Counted from the stretch's first letter, positions 1 through 9,486 are shown. The stretch: 64,000 bases of DNA from Sinorhizobium sojae CCBAU 05684 (GCF_002288525.1 NZ_CP023067.1:2738501-2802500); one strand, 5' to 3'. Numbers and translations are program-made. The notes: generated from the letters alone by a model not told the origin.

Positions 1-275
1 TCGCGCAGGAGTCGGTTGACCTGCTGCAAGCCCTTCGAATCATAACGGCCGTTGCGCTTGTAGGTGATCTGCGCCTTTTCCTTGGTATGAATGAAATAGA
101 GCTTCAGCGTCCGCGTCTGGCCGGCTGCCTCGACCGGCGGTGCCATGCCGGGGGTCACCAGCGAACAGGCCAGAGCAATGGCGGCAAGAACCTTCGGCGC
201 CGCACGGGCGACAGCCGAGCAGAGTCTGTGCGCTAAGGAACCGACCGGTTCCTCCAAACCGAACAAATTTGGCAT
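1..275 (-). CDS. DUF882 (YcbK-like, M15-type) exported protein, N-terminal part only
   Basis: The gene starts at the ATG at 273-275 and runs off the left edge, so only about 91 residues are visible. The N-terminus has a hydrophobic stretch (about residues 28-42, ending near PGMAPPVEAAG) that looks like a long signal peptide or membrane anchor. It is followed by RTLKLYFIHTKEKAQITYKR and GRYDSKGLQQVNRLLRD, the opening block typical of DUF882/YcbK proteins. That family resembles zinc peptidase M15 and is thought to act on peptidoglycan in the periplasm. The catalytic histidines and aspartate would lie beyond the edge, so activity cannot be judged. The family call comes from recalled motif similarity. 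Confidence 0.8.
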   Translation of the reverse strand, partial: MPNLFGLEEPVGSLAHRLCSAVARAAPKVLAAIALACSLVTPGMAPPVEAAGQTRTLKLYFIHTKEKAQITYKRNGRYDSKGLQQVNRLLR

Positions 276-455
276 TCAATCCCCGTCCGACGGACAACCG
301 TGCTTTTGCCGTGTCACATGACTGTCAATTAAGGTGACAGAATGGCAAATATGCCACAGTGGTCACCGCTCCATATAATATAGTGAACGGTTCACTAACA
401 AGGTCTAAACGGAGCGACGGAATTTGCGCAGCGAACAGGGTGTGAATACGTCGAA

Positions 456-1997
456 TTAAGCAGCATCGCGCAGCGGATTGTCCGGATCGATGCCGTAATC
501 CTTGAGTTTGCGATAGAGAGTCGAGCGGCCGATGCCGAGTTTGCGTGCCACTTGGCTCATCTGCCCGCGATAGAACTTCAATGCAAAGCGAATCAGCTCT
601 TCCTCCACGTCGGAGAGCTTGCGCACGTCTCCGCCCTCGTCGACACTGGCGATGGCGTTCTCGACCCGTCCCTCCGGTACCTGCTCCCTCGAAGTGGGTT
701 TTGCGGATGCGGCGACATCGGGCCGCACGAAGCCGATGAAGTCTTCCGCGGCGCGCCGCTCCGGCCCCGCCTCACCCCAGGAAAAGCCGCTTCGGTCTGC
801 AACCACGTAACCCGGTATCTGTGTGGCGATCTGGGGGAAATCCTTGACCGTCAGTTCGTCGCCTTCGGCGAGCACCACGGCGCGGAAAATCGCATTCTCC
901 AGCTGGCGGATATTGCCCGGCCAGTCATAGGCGGTGAGCAGCGCCAGTGCGCCGCTCGCAACCGTCAGGCGCTGATTGAGCCTCTGCTCGGCGGCGAAGC
1001 GCTCCACGAAGGCGCGCACCAGCACGGGGATATCCTCCTTGCGCCGGCGCAGAGCCGGAATTGTGATCGGGAAGACATTCAGCCGGTAATAGAGATCCTC
1101 GCGGAAACGCCCGTCGCGCACCTCATTGATCAGGTCCTTGTTGGTGGCCGAGATCAGCCGCACGTCGACCTTCTGCGGCTGGCGGGCACCGATCGTTTCG
1201 ATCTCGCCCTGCTGGACGGCGCGCAGCAGCTTCACCTGCACCTCGAGGGGCAGGTCGCCGATCTCATCGAGGAACAGCGTGCCGCCGTCAGCATCGACGA
1301 ATTTGCCCGCATGCTTTTCGGTTGCGCCGGTGAACGCGCCCTTTTCGTGGCCGAAGAGAATGGTTTCGACCAGGTTGTGCGGGATGGCGCCGCAATTGAC
1401 GGTGACGAAAGGCTTGTTGGCGCGATCGCTCGCCGCCTGGATCGCCCGCGCCACCATCTCCTTGCCGACGCCGGACTCGCCTTCGAGCACGATCGGAATG
1501 TTTGACTGCGCAGCGCGGCGGGCAAGGTCGAGAACACGGATCATCGCCGGGCTCGCAGATACGATGTCGTCGAAACCGATGGCGCCGCCGCGGGGGCGCC
1601 GCGCGGTTTTGACCTTGCCGTCGCGGCTCGCCATCTTCAGCGCATTGCCGATGGCGATCGACAGGCGCTCCGGCGACACCGGCTTGACGAGGAAATCGAA
1701 GGCGCCGGCCTGCATCGCCTGGACCACCGTCTCGATGCCGCCCTGGCCCGTCTGCACGATGACGGGCGTGTCGACGCCGCGTTCGGCAAGCGCCTCGAGG
1801 AAGCCGTGGCCGTTCATCTCCGGCATCAGCAGATCGAGCAGGATGACATTGATGATGCCGCCCTTGCGGCCCAGGAGCTCGAGCCCGCGGCGCCCGTTAT
1901 CGGCCACATGGGCGACATGGCCCAGCCGTTCGATCATGTTCGTCAGCAGCCGGCGCTGCACCGGATCGTCATCGATGACAAGAATATGGGATGTCAC
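456..1997 (-). CDS. sigma-54-dependent response regulator (receiver-AAA+-Fis HTH)
   Basis: The 513-residue protein has an NtrC-type layout. A receiver domain (about 4-120) carries the acidic pair D10-D11, phospho-acceptor D55 and the switch lysine in FLVKP. A central AAA+ domain has Walker A GESGVGKE, the sigma-54 contact loop GAFTGA and Walker B GGTLFLDEIGDL. A C-terminal Fis-type helix-turn-helix contains ARKLGIGRSTLYRKLKDYG. The intact GAFTGA loop suggests it activates RpoN promoters. No histidine kinase gene is adjacent, so the partner is unknown. A linker of about 90 residues before the HTH is poorly conserved. It is divergent from the oligopeptidase gene across 233 bp. Confidence 0.93.
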   Translation of the reverse strand: MTSHILVIDDDPVQRRLLTNMIERLGHVAHVADNGRRGLELLGRKGGIINVILLDLLMPEMNGHGFLEALAERGVDTPVIVQTGQGGIETVVQAMQAGAFDFLVKPVSPERLSIAIGNALKMASRDGKVKTARRPRGGAIGFDDIVSASPAMIRVLDLARRAAQSNIPIVLEGESGVGKEMVARAIQAASDRANKPFVTVNCGAIPHNLVETILFGHEKGAFTGATEKHAGKFVDADGGTLFLDEIGDLPLEVQVKLLRAVQQGEIETIGARQPQKVDVRLISATNKDLINEVRDGRFREDLYYRLNVFPITIPALRRRKEDIPVLVRAFVERFAAEQRLNQRLTVASGALALLTAYDWPGNIRQLENAIFRAVVLAEGDELTVKDFPQIATQIPGYVVADRSGFSWGEAGPERRAAEDFIGFVRPDVAASAKPTSREQVPEGRVENAIASVDEGGDVRKLSDVEEELIRFALKFYRGQMSQVARKLGIGRSTLYRKLKDYGIDPDNPLRDAA

Positions 1998-2230
1998 GAA
2001 AGCCTCCTGCTCTGGACACGCGGGTACTCTTGGCCAACCTCATGTGCCAATTCATGCCAATATTGGTGCCACAAAGGGCTGAAGATCATGTTTTGAGAAA
2101 TGCTTGCATTTTATCCATTGCGAGGGATAGCAATGGGCCCCATATCGCTTGCCTACGGCACCCCTCTTCCCGGATCGGTCCGGTCCGGTGAAAAGATGCA
2201 GCAATTCAAGTCGAAACGAGAGAAACGCCG

Positions 2231-4099
2231 ATGACATTCGCCTCGCTCCTTTCCGCCGGTTCCGGCCGTTCCCAAGTGCGCGCGCAGGCCGAACAGGCGG
2301 CGGGCGGAGGCGCCGAGCTGGACGACCTGCCGAGCTGGCGGCTCGAGGATCTCTATATCTCGGCGAGTTCCGAGGAATTCCGTGTCGACCTCGCAAAGGC
2401 GGAAGCCGATGCGATCGCCTTCGAGGCCAAATGGAAGGGCAAGCTCGCAGAAGCCGCGCGCAGGACCGGCGACGAGGGCATCGGCGCGGCGGTAAAGGAA
2501 CTGGAAACGCTCGAGGAATTGATGGGCCGCATCGCCTCCTTCGCGGGGTTGACCTATTTCTCCGATACGTCCAAGCCGGCAAATGGCAAGCTCTATGGCG
2601 ACGTACAGTCGAAGCTGACCGACATTTCGGCACATCTCCTGTTCTTTTCGCTGGAGCTCAACCGCGTCGATGATGCCGCGATCGACGCCGCCCTGGAAAC
2701 CGACAGCCTCGCCGCGCACTACAAGCCCTGGATCCTCGACCTGCGCAAGGACAAACCCTACCAGCTCGACGACCGACTGGAGCAGCTTTTCCTCGAGAAA
2801 TCGATGACGGGCGCCGCTGCCTTCAATCGGCTGTTCGACGAGACCGTCGCGTCCCTCACCTTCTCGGTCGACGGCGAAGCCCTGCCGATCGAGATGACCC
2901 TGACTCTCCTGCAAGATCCATCGCCGGAGCAGCGCAAGAAAGCAGCCATGGCGCTTGCCGAAACCTTCAAGGCAAACATCCGCACCTTCGCGCTGATCAC
3001 CAACACGCTCGCAAAGGACAAGGAAATCTCCGACCGCTGGCGGGGCTTCCAGGACATCGCCGACAGCCGCCACCTCGCCAACCGCGTCGAGCGTGAAGTG
3101 GTGGACGCGCTCACCGCGGCGGTGAAGTCCGCCTATCCGCGTCTTTCCCATCGCTACTATACAATGAAGGCCAAGTGGCTCGGCATGGAACAGATGGAGT
3201 TCTGGGACCGCAATGCCCCCCCCCCCGAAACCCCGAACGCGGTAATTCCCTGGGACACCGCCAAGGACACGGTGCTTTCCGCCTATCATGACTTCGCGCC
3301 GGAAATGGCGGCGATCGCCCGGCGCTTCTTCGACGAGCGCTGGATAGACGCGCCGGTGCGGCCCGGCAAGGCGCCGGGCGCCTTCGCTCATCCGACGGTT
3401 CCCTCCGCGCATCCTTACGTGCTCGTCAACTACATGGGGAAGCCACGGGACGTGATGACGCTCGCGCACGAGCTCGGCCACGGCGTTCACCAGGTGCTGG
3501 CGGGCGCGCAAGGGGCGCTGATGGCCTCGACGCCGTTGACGCTCGCCGAGACCGCCTCCGTCTTCGGCGAGATGCTGACTTTCCGCGCGCTGCTCGACCG
3601 GACCAAGGACAAGCGCGAGCGCAAGGCCATGCTGGCGCAGAAGGTAGAGGACATGATCAACACGGTCGTGCGCCAGATCGCCTTCTATGATTTCGAACGC
3701 AGGGTCCACACGGCCCGCAAGCAGGGCGAACTGACGGCGGACGACCTCGGCGAGCTCTGGCTGTCTGTGCAGGGCGAAAGTCTTGGCCCGGCGATCCGGC
3801 TGTCCGGGGGATACGAGACCTATTGGGCCTATATTCCCCACTTCATCCACTCGCCCTTCTATGTCTATGCCTATGCCTTTGGCGATTGCCTGGTGAACTC
3901 GCTTTATGCCGTCTATCAAAGCACCGAGAGCGGCTTCCAGGAGAAGTATTTCGAGATGCTGAAGGCCGGAGGAACCAAGCACCACTCCGAGTTGCTGGCG
4001 CCATTCGGGCTCAATGCCGCCGATCCGTCGTTCTGGGCACAGGGCCTGTCGATGATTGAAGGGCTGATCGATGAACTGGAGGCCCTTGATAGAGCGTGA
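2231..4099 (+). CDS. pepF: M3 family oligoendopeptidase F
   Basis: The 622-residue cytoplasmic zinc metallopeptidase would degrade short peptides. The M3 signature AHELGHGVH gives zinc ligands H413 and H417 and catalytic E414, with a downstream glutamate in AETASVFGEML as third ligand. The length is normal for the PepF clade. The start at 2231 follows GAGAGAAACGCCG, a weak Shine-Dalgarno. Residues A329 to P332 are encoded by an uninterrupted run of eleven C residues, which is unusual. The pabB gene begins 41 bp after the stop codon, so the two may be co-transcribed. Confidence 0.93.
   Translation: MTFASLLSAGSGRSQVRAQAEQAAGGGAELDDLPSWRLEDLYISASSEEFRVDLAKAEADAIAFEAKWKGKLAEAARRTGDEGIGAAVKELETLEELMGRIASFAGLTYFSDTSKPANGKLYGDVQSKLTDISAHLLFFSLELNRVDDAAIDAALETDSLAAHYKPWILDLRKDKPYQLDDRLEQLFLEKSMTGAAAFNRLFDETVASLTFSVDGEALPIEMTLTLLQDPSPEQRKKAAMALAETFKANIRTFALITNTLAKDKEISDRWRGFQDIADSRHLANRVEREVVDALTAAVKSAYPRLSHRYYTMKAKWLGMEQMEFWDRNAPPPETPNAVIPWDTAKDTVLSAYHDFAPEMAAIARRFFDERWIDAPVRPGKAPGAFAHPTVPSAHPYVLVNYMGKPRDVMTLAHELGHGVHQVLAGAQGALMASTPLTLAETASVFGEMLTFRALLDRTKDKRERKAMLAQKVEDMINTVVRQIAFYDFERRVHTARKQGELTADDLGELWLSVQGESLGPAIRLSGGYETYWAYIPHFIHSPFYVYAYAFGDCLVNSLYAVYQSTESGFQEKYFEMLKAGGTKHHSELLAPFGLNAADPSFWAQGLSMIEGLIDELEALDRA
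3216..3226 (+). repeat. homopolymeric tract of 11 C inside pepF
   Basis: Eleven consecutive C residues encode the end of A329 and P330-P332. A slip of one base would truncate PepF before the end of its catalytic domain (H413-H417 lies downstream). The run is the longest homopolymer I noticed in a coding region of the window. It could be a slippage-prone site or an assembly artefact-prone site. Confidence 0.9.
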
Positions 4100-4139
4100 C
4101 CGAGCCCGTCCGGCAAGACGACGACTGACTGCAACCCGT

Positions 4140-5297
4140 ATGATCGAAAACGCGCCCTTTGTCCTTTTCCGGGACGACAGCGAAAACCTGACGACCGTCT
4201 TCGCCGAACCGTCGCGCGTGATCACCGCGCGCACGCGGGCGGAGTTTCAGCGCGGCCTTGCCGAACTCGATGCCGCCCACCGTGCCGGCAAATGGCTTGC
4301 CGGCTACATGGCCTATGAGGCGGGGCACCTCTTCGAGGAAAAGCTTGCGCCCTTTGCCGAGGAGAACCGGGAAACGCCGCTGATGTCCTTCGGCGTCTTC
4401 GACGCGCCGGCGGAAGATCACCCGCTTGCCGTGCCGCTCCGGCGCACCGAAAACGAGCCGTTTCTCGTCGAGCCGCGTGCCGGTTGGGACTTGGCGGCCT
4501 ACCGGCAGCGTTTCGAGCGGCTGCACCAGCATCTGCGCCAGGGCGATTGCTACCAGGCGAACTTGACGATGCCGGTCTTCGCGCGCTGGTCCGGCGACCC
4601 GCTCGCCGCCTTCTGGTCGCTGATCGAGCGCCAGCCGGTGAAGTACGGCGCGTTTGTTGCGCTCGATGGACCGCTGCTCCTGTCGCGCTCGCCCGAATTG
4701 TTCTTCCGCGTCGATACCGACGGCTGGATCGAGACGCATCCGATGAAAGGAACGGCGCCGCGCGGGGCAAACCCTGCTGAGGACGCAGCCATCATCCAGG
4801 CGATGCGGGACGACGAGAAGAGTCAGGCCGAGAACCGCATGATCGTCGACCTGCTGCGCAACGACATCTCCCGCGTCACCGAGGTCGGTTCGCTCGACGT
4901 GCCGAGACTTTTCGACATCGAGACCTATCCGACGGTTCACCAGATGGTGAGCCATGTCCGTGCCAAGCTTCTCCCCGGCATCGGCATCGCCGACATTTTT
5001 GCCGCGCTCTTCCCCTGCGGCTCTGTCACCGGCGCGCCGAAGATGCGGGCGATGGAGATCCTGCATGCGCTGGAGGCCGGCCCGCGTGACGCCTATTGCG
5101 GCGCCATCGGCTTCGTCGCGCCGAACGGCGTCATGCGCTTCAACGTCGCGATCCGCACCATCTCACTCTTTCCCGACGGCCGGGCAATCTTCAACGTCGG
5201 CGGCGGCATCGTCTTCGATTCCACGGCCGAGGCGGAATATGCCGAATGCCTCCTGAAGGCGCGCTTCGCCGTCGGCGACGCCGAGATCGCGCAATGA
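4140..5297 (+). CDS. pabB: aminodeoxychorismate synthase component I
   Basis: PabB converts chorismate plus ammonia or glutamine amide nitrogen to 4-amino-4-deoxychorismate in folate synthesis. The 385-residue protein has the chorismate-binding domain with HPMKGTAPRG, NRMIVDLLRNDISRV and CGSVTGAPKMRAMEIL, all characteristic of the PabB/TrpE family. The PMKGT lysine fits the PabB type. I chose the ATG at 4140 (MIENAPFVLFRDD). The in-frame ATG at 4071 lies inside pepF and encodes an unconserved basic leader. Neither start has a strong Shine-Dalgarno. The stop overlaps the next start as ATGA, indicating translational coupling with the lyase gene. Confidence 0.93.
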   Translation: MIENAPFVLFRDDSENLTTVFAEPSRVITARTRAEFQRGLAELDAAHRAGKWLAGYMAYEAGHLFEEKLAPFAEENRETPLMSFGVFDAPAEDHPLAVPLRRTENEPFLVEPRAGWDLAAYRQRFERLHQHLRQGDCYQANLTMPVFARWSGDPLAAFWSLIERQPVKYGAFVALDGPLLLSRSPELFFRVDTDGWIETHPMKGTAPRGANPAEDAAIIQAMRDDEKSQAENRMIVDLLRNDISRVTEVGSLDVPRLFDIETYPTVHQMVSHVRAKLLPGIGIADIFAALFPCGSVTGAPKMRAMEILHALEAGPRDAYCGAIGFVAPNGVMRFNVAIRTISLFPDGRAIFNVGGGIVFDSTAEAEYAECLLKARFAVGDAEIAQ

Positions 5298-5920
5298 CGG
5301 ATTTCGCGCTGGTAGAGACGCTGCGCTACGACCCGGAAGCGGGATTGGTCCGTCTCCGGCTGCATCTGGCACGCTTGACACGATCGGCCCGACGCCTGGG
5401 ATTTGCCGGCGCAGCCGCCGCCGGCGAGCGCCTGCAAGAGGCCGTGCGCGGCGCCGAACGACCGCTCCGCGTCCGCCTGACGCTCAGTCGCGACGGCACC
5501 GTTGCGGTTACAACCGCCCCCTTCACCCCGCTCGGCCGCGACACCACATGGCGCGTGCGGATCGCCTCGACGCGGCTCGATTCCGGCGATCGGCTCCTGC
5601 GGATGAAAACGACGCGGCGTCACGTTTATGAGACGGCGCGCGGCGAATTTTCCCCGGAAGAGGCCGACGAGGTCATCCTGCTCAACGAAAAGGGCGATAT
5701 CTGCGAGGGCACGATCACCTCGGTTTTCCTCGACGACGGTAGCGACGTGCTCAAGACGCCGCCGATCGCCTGTGGCCTTCTCGCCGGTGTGCTGCGCAGC
5801 GAACTCATCTGCGGGCGCAGGGCGCGCGTCGCACAGCTCCTTCCGGCCGATCTTCAGCATGGCCGCTTGTTTGTCGGCAATTCGCTAAGAGGTCTGATCC
5901 GGGCGGAACTCGTGGTCTGA
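5294..5920 (+). CDS. class IV aminotransferase, probable aminodeoxychorismate lyase
   Basis: The 208-residue PLP fold-type IV protein starts at the ATG in the ATGA overlap with pabB (MTDFALVETLRYDPEAG). The candidate PLP lysine is in RMKTTRRHVYE, and the family glutamate region is NEKGDICEGTITSVF. Coupling with pabB makes the PabC role most likely: cleaving 4-amino-4-deoxychorismate to 4-aminobenzoate and pyruvate. It is shorter than enteric PabC (about 270 residues), as is common in rhizobial pabB-linked versions. The 3' end overlaps the convergent diguanylate cyclase gene by 36 bp. Confidence 0.85.
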   Translation: MTDFALVETLRYDPEAGLVRLRLHLARLTRSARRLGFAGAAAAGERLQEAVRGAERPLRVRLTLSRDGTVAVTTAPFTPLGRDTTWRVRIASTRLDSGDRLLRMKTTRRHVYETARGEFSPEEADEVILLNEKGDICEGTITSVFLDDGSDVLKTPPIACGLLAGVLRSELICGRRARVAQLLPADLQHGRLFVGNSLRGLIRAELVV

Positions 5921-6835
5921 ACCGGGGAGCGTATAGCGTCTCACCTGATCGCGGCCCTCGCGCTTGGCGAGATGGAGCGCTTGGCCGGCGCGCACATAGA
6001 TGTCGTTGACCTTGTCACCCTCGCGATATTCCGCAAGCCCCGCCGAACAGGTGTAGTAGAATTCCGGAATGTTCGCCAACGGCCTGGCGCTGCGCACCTT
6101 TTCGAGCAGCCGATCGAGAATCAGGTTCGCTTCGCTGACGGTGGTGTCGGGCAGGATCAGCATGAACTCCTCGCCGCCGATCCGGCCGAAACAGTCGGTA
6201 CGACGGACGAAGCCCTGCATCTGGCGGGCGAAATCGAGCAGCACCTCATCGGCCCCGTGCGGACCAAAGCGGTCGTTGATCGCCTTGAAATAGTCGATGT
6301 CGAGGATCGCCACGCATCCCCACATCTGTGGATTGTCGGCGCAGTTCTGGATGAAGTCGGCAAGCTTTCCCAGGGTGTGCCGGCGGTCAGGGACGCTCAC
6401 CAGTTCGTCCACCTGCGAATCCCTGAGGGCGAAATCCCGATCGCGCCGATGCTTGCGCTCGTCCTCGCGCATCGCGGTGACATCGACGGCGATGGAAAGC
6501 CGCCAACCCTTCTCGTCGACCGTTTCGGTCACGAACAGGGTGCGTCCATCATGCAGCTCGACTTCCGCAGTCCGGCTAGGGGCGCCGCCGCGGCGCTCGA
6601 GCGCGGCGCCGATCCAGCCTTCGATGTCGCCGGTCTCGATCATCGCTCCGCTGCCGGTCGCGTGGTTGCGGCGCGTGATCTCCGCCCAGGTCGGAGCCTC
6701 TTCCAGGCCGACGTGATAGGCGGAACGAAATGCCGCATTGGCAAAGCGCAATCGGTCGTGCTGATCGTAGAGCGCGATCAGCACGGGCGTTCGGGCTTGC
6801 AAGCCCATCAGGGCCTTGGCGTATTCACCGGTCAC
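5885..6835 (-). CDS. PAS-GGDEF diguanylate cyclase
   Basis: The 316-residue soluble protein would make cyclic di-GMP from GTP. A PAS-like N-terminus (about 12-120, ALYDQHDRLRFANAAFR) is followed by a short linker and a GGDEF domain with an intact GGEEF signature. The product-inhibition I-site RRTD lies exactly five residues before GGEEF. Two landmark motifs deviate: TGLPNRR is VSVPDRR, and the usual GHxxGD reads GPHGAD. Activity is plausible but may be altered. The start is a GTG at 6835 preceded by GGAG at normal spacing. The 3' end overlaps the convergent pabC-like gene. Confidence 0.88.
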   Translation of the reverse strand: MTGEYAKALMGLQARTPVLIALYDQHDRLRFANAAFRSAYHVGLEEAPTWAEITRRNHATGSGAMIETGDIEGWIGAALERRGGAPSRTAEVELHDGRTLFVTETVDEKGWRLSIAVDVTAMREDERKHRRDRDFALRDSQVDELVSVPDRRHTLGKLADFIQNCADNPQMWGCVAILDIDYFKAINDRFGPHGADEVLLDFARQMQGFVRRTDCFGRIGGEEFMLILPDTTVSEANLILDRLLEKVRSARPLANIPEFYYTCSAGLAEYREGDKVNDIYVRAGQALHLAKREGRDQVRRYTLPGSDHEFRPDQTS

Positions 6836-6973
6836 GTTTGGTCTGCTCCAGCTAGAACGGCATCAATCGCGGCGCGAAGCGGACGGCTCAACCTAAGCTA
6901 TAGCACGAAACGCTTGTGACAAGTCGGATTAACATGCGAAACGCAAGGGATTGGTAAAGTCGAGTCATCTCGA

Positions 6974-7852
6974 ATGAAGCACACGCCTTACGACGGCACG
7001 TCGAAACCCTTCACCATCGGTCTCGCCCAGCTCGATCCCGACCGATGGATCGAGCCGGACGAGGCGCTCGACTTCTATCTGTCGGAAAAGGTGCGGCTGC
7101 TGGGCGCAGACCGCAGCAGCGTTTTCGCAGCCGCGGCGGAGAGCGAAGGCGCTCAGCGGGAGCTTCTGTCGCTGCTCACGGATTATCTGTTGCGCCGCTA
7201 TCCACATATTTACCGGCGCGAGGGCAAGACGATCGTCGTCGGCGGGCGCGAAGCGAACCTGAATGGCGACCTCCCGATCCTCTCCGCCGGATCGCTCATT
7301 CAGGACGATCTCGCCATCATGGAGTTCAAGGAGGGCGAATGGCGCCTGACCGCCGCCTATATCGCCTTTCCCTCGTCCTGGTCGCTTGCGGAAAAGTTCG
7401 GCCGTTCGATGGACGAGATCCACGCGCCCGTTCCCGGCTTCGGAGGAGGCTCGCGCAATGCGGAACTGATCACCCGCATGCTTGACCGGCTGCCGCCCGA
7501 CCGTTTCGTCGAGCGTTTCAACTGGTCAATCAATGTAGACGGCGCACTGCATCTGCCGAAATCGAAATCGGAAGACATCGGCGCAGACGCCGTCGCCCTT
7601 GAGGAAAACCGCACCTTTATCCGGGTCGAAAGGCAAACGCTGCGCAAGCTGCCGCAAACGGGCGCCATTGCCTTCACGATCCGCATCTACTCCGACCCGC
7701 TTACGGCACTCAGGGACCGCCCCGATGCGGCGAGACTGGCCCTCTCATTCATCGTACAGCTCCGCGAACTGACGCTGCCGCAAGCCGCCTACAAGGGCCT
7801 GGTCAGCAAGCGGGAAACGCTGATTGCCGCCCTCGCCTCGATCGCCGGTTAA
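6974..7852 (+). CDS. DUF3445 / heme-dependent oxidative N-demethylase-like protein
   Basis: The 292-residue protein matches DUF3445 along its length, with FPSSWSLAEKFGRSMDEIHAPVPGF as the clearest block (positions about 135-155) and an arginine-rich C-terminal block ERQTLRKLP. The family includes a subunit of heme-dependent dimethylamine monooxygenase-type N-demethylases. This gene stands alone without partner subunits, so the substrate is unknown. There is no signal peptide. The ATG at 6974 opens the conserved N-terminus. Confidence 0.8.
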   Translation: MKHTPYDGTSKPFTIGLAQLDPDRWIEPDEALDFYLSEKVRLLGADRSSVFAAAAESEGAQRELLSLLTDYLLRRYPHIYRREGKTIVVGGREANLNGDLPILSAGSLIQDDLAIMEFKEGEWRLTAAYIAFPSSWSLAEKFGRSMDEIHAPVPGFGGGSRNAELITRMLDRLPPDRFVERFNWSINVDGALHLPKSKSEDIGADAVALEENRTFIRVERQTLRKLPQTGAIAFTIRIYSDPLTALRDRPDAARLALSFIVQLRELTLPQAAYKGLVSKRETLIAALASIAG

Positions 7853-7910
7853 GCAATAATCGACATCGCGGTTGACCGGCCAGCCCTTTATTGTGACAGG
7901 AAACTGTGCT

Positions 7911-7954
7911 CTACAGCGCCGCGCGTCTTGTCAGGCGCGCAAAGATGGCTGCAG
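7911..7954. repeat. solitary RIME-type hairpin module
   Basis: CTACAGCGCCGCGCGTCT...GCGCGC...GCTGCAG is an imperfect inverted repeat. It equals, in reverse orientation, the second hairpin of the longer mosaic palindromes at 17109, 23050 and 43922, and the first half of the one at 19871. Here it occurs alone, 81 bp upstream of the homospermidine synthase start. Confidence 0.7.
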
Positions 7955-8034
7955 CAGGCTCAAGAATGACCCTAGGCCCGCAATTCCCGAGCGTTTAAGC
8001 ACCACAGAGACGTTTTGTCAGGAGACACGCTAAA

Positions 8035-9486
8035 ATGTCAGACACCACCTATCCGGTCTATGGCGAGATTACCGGCCCGATCGTCATGATCGGTTTCGGT
8101 TCGATCGGCCACGGCACCCTGCCGCTGATCGAGCGCCACTTCAGGTACGACAAGAACCGGCTGATCGTGGTGGAACCGCGCGAAGATGCGAAGGATGCGG
8201 AGATTTTCGCCCGCCATGGCGTGCGGCACGTCCGCGAATACGTGACCAAGGACAATTACAAGGAAGTCCTGAAGCCGCTGCTCACCGAAGGCGGCGGTCA
8301 GGGCTTCTGCGTCAATCTCTCGGTCGACACCTCGTCGCTCGACCTGATGAAGCTCTGCCGCAAGCTCGACGTGCTTTACATCGATACGGTCGTCGAGCCC
8401 TGGCTCGGCTTCTACTTCGACACTGAAATGGACAACGCCGACCGCACCAACTATGCGTTGCGCGAGACCGTCCGCCGCGAAAAGGAAAAGAATCCCGGCG
8501 GTACGACGGCGATTTCCACCTGCGGCGCCAATCCGGGCATGGTTTCCTGGTTCGTCAAGAAGGCCCTCTTGAACGTCGCCGACGACATCGGAATCAAGTA
8601 CGAGGAGCCGCATCAGGACGATCGCGAGGGCTGGTCGAGATTGATGAAGAAGGTCGGCGTCAAGGGCATCCACATCGCCGAACGCGACACCCAGCGGACG
8701 AAGAACCCGAAGCCGCTCAATGTCTTTTGGAACACCTGGTCCGTCGAAGGCTTCATCTCCGAAGGCCTGCAGCCGGCAGAACTCGGCTGGGGCACGCATG
8801 AAGACTGGATGCCCAAGAACGCGAAGAAGCACAAGAAGGGCTGCAAGGCGGCGATCTATCTCGAGCAGCCGGGCGCCAACACCCGCGTTCGCACCTGGTG
8901 CCCGACGCCCGGCCCGCAATATGGCTTCCTCGTCACCCATAACGAGTCGATTTCGATCGCCGACTTCTTCACCGTTCGCGACAAGAATGGCGACGTCGTC
9001 TACCGCCCGACCTGCCACTACGCCTATCATCCGGCCAACGACGCCGTCCTGTCGCTGCATGAGATGTTCGGAAATGGCGGCAAGGCGCAGCCGGAACTGC
9101 ACGTCCTGGACGAAAACGAGCTCGTCGACGGTATCGACGAACTCGGTGTACTGCTCTACGGCCATGCCAAGAACGCCTACTGGTACGGCTCGCGCCTGTC
9201 GCTCGAAGAGACCCGCCGCATTGCCCCCTACCAGAATGCGACCGGCCTGCAGGTGACGAGCGCCGTTCTCGCCGGCATGGTCTGGGCGCTGGAGAATCCG
9301 AAGGCGGGCATCGTCGAGGCCGACGAGATGGACTACAAGCGCTGCCTTGAAGTGCAATCGCCTTATCTCGGTCCGGTCGAGGGCCACTATACGGACTGGA
9401 CGCCGCTCGACGGCCGCCCGGGCCTCTTCCCCGAGGACATCGACACCCGCGATCCCTGGCAGTTCCGGAATATCCTGGTCCGTTGA
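8035..9486 (+). CDS. hss: homospermidine synthase
   Basis: The 483-residue enzyme makes sym-homospermidine from putrescine using NAD+, the typical rhizobial polyamine route. The N-terminal Rossmann motif is IGFGSIGHGTLP. The long conserved blocks NLSVDTSSLDLMKLCRK, IDTVVEPWLGFYFD and STCGANPGMVSWFVKKAL are typical of bacterial Hss. The start ATG follows AGGAGACACGC. It appears monocistronic: a RIME-type hairpin lies upstream and a terminator-like hairpin follows. Confidence 0.96.
   Translation: MSDTTYPVYGEITGPIVMIGFGSIGHGTLPLIERHFRYDKNRLIVVEPREDAKDAEIFARHGVRHVREYVTKDNYKEVLKPLLTEGGGQGFCVNLSVDTSSLDLMKLCRKLDVLYIDTVVEPWLGFYFDTEMDNADRTNYALRETVRREKEKNPGGTTAISTCGANPGMVSWFVKKALLNVADDIGIKYEEPHQDDREGWSRLMKKVGVKGIHIAERDTQRTKNPKPLNVFWNTWSVEGFISEGLQPAELGWGTHEDWMPKNAKKHKKGCKAAIYLEQPGANTRVRTWCPTPGPQYGFLVTHNESISIADFFTVRDKNGDVVYRPTCHYAYHPANDAVLSLHEMFGNGGKAQPELHVLDENELVDGIDELGVLLYGHAKNAYWYGSRLSLEETRRIAPYQNATGLQVTSAVLAGMVWALENPKAGIVEADEMDYKRCLEVQSPYLGPVEGHYTDWTPLDGRPGLFPEDIDTRDPWQFRNILVR

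Noticed and set aside
40..297. 85-codon minus-strand open frame at the left edge
   Set aside because: The frame beginning at 275 encodes a recognisable DUF882 start and signal region; the 85-codon frame does not.
2153..4234. 693-codon minus-strand open frame opposite pepF
   Set aside because: It is the antisense shadow of the M3 peptidase. The HELGH motif and family blocks are on the plus strand.
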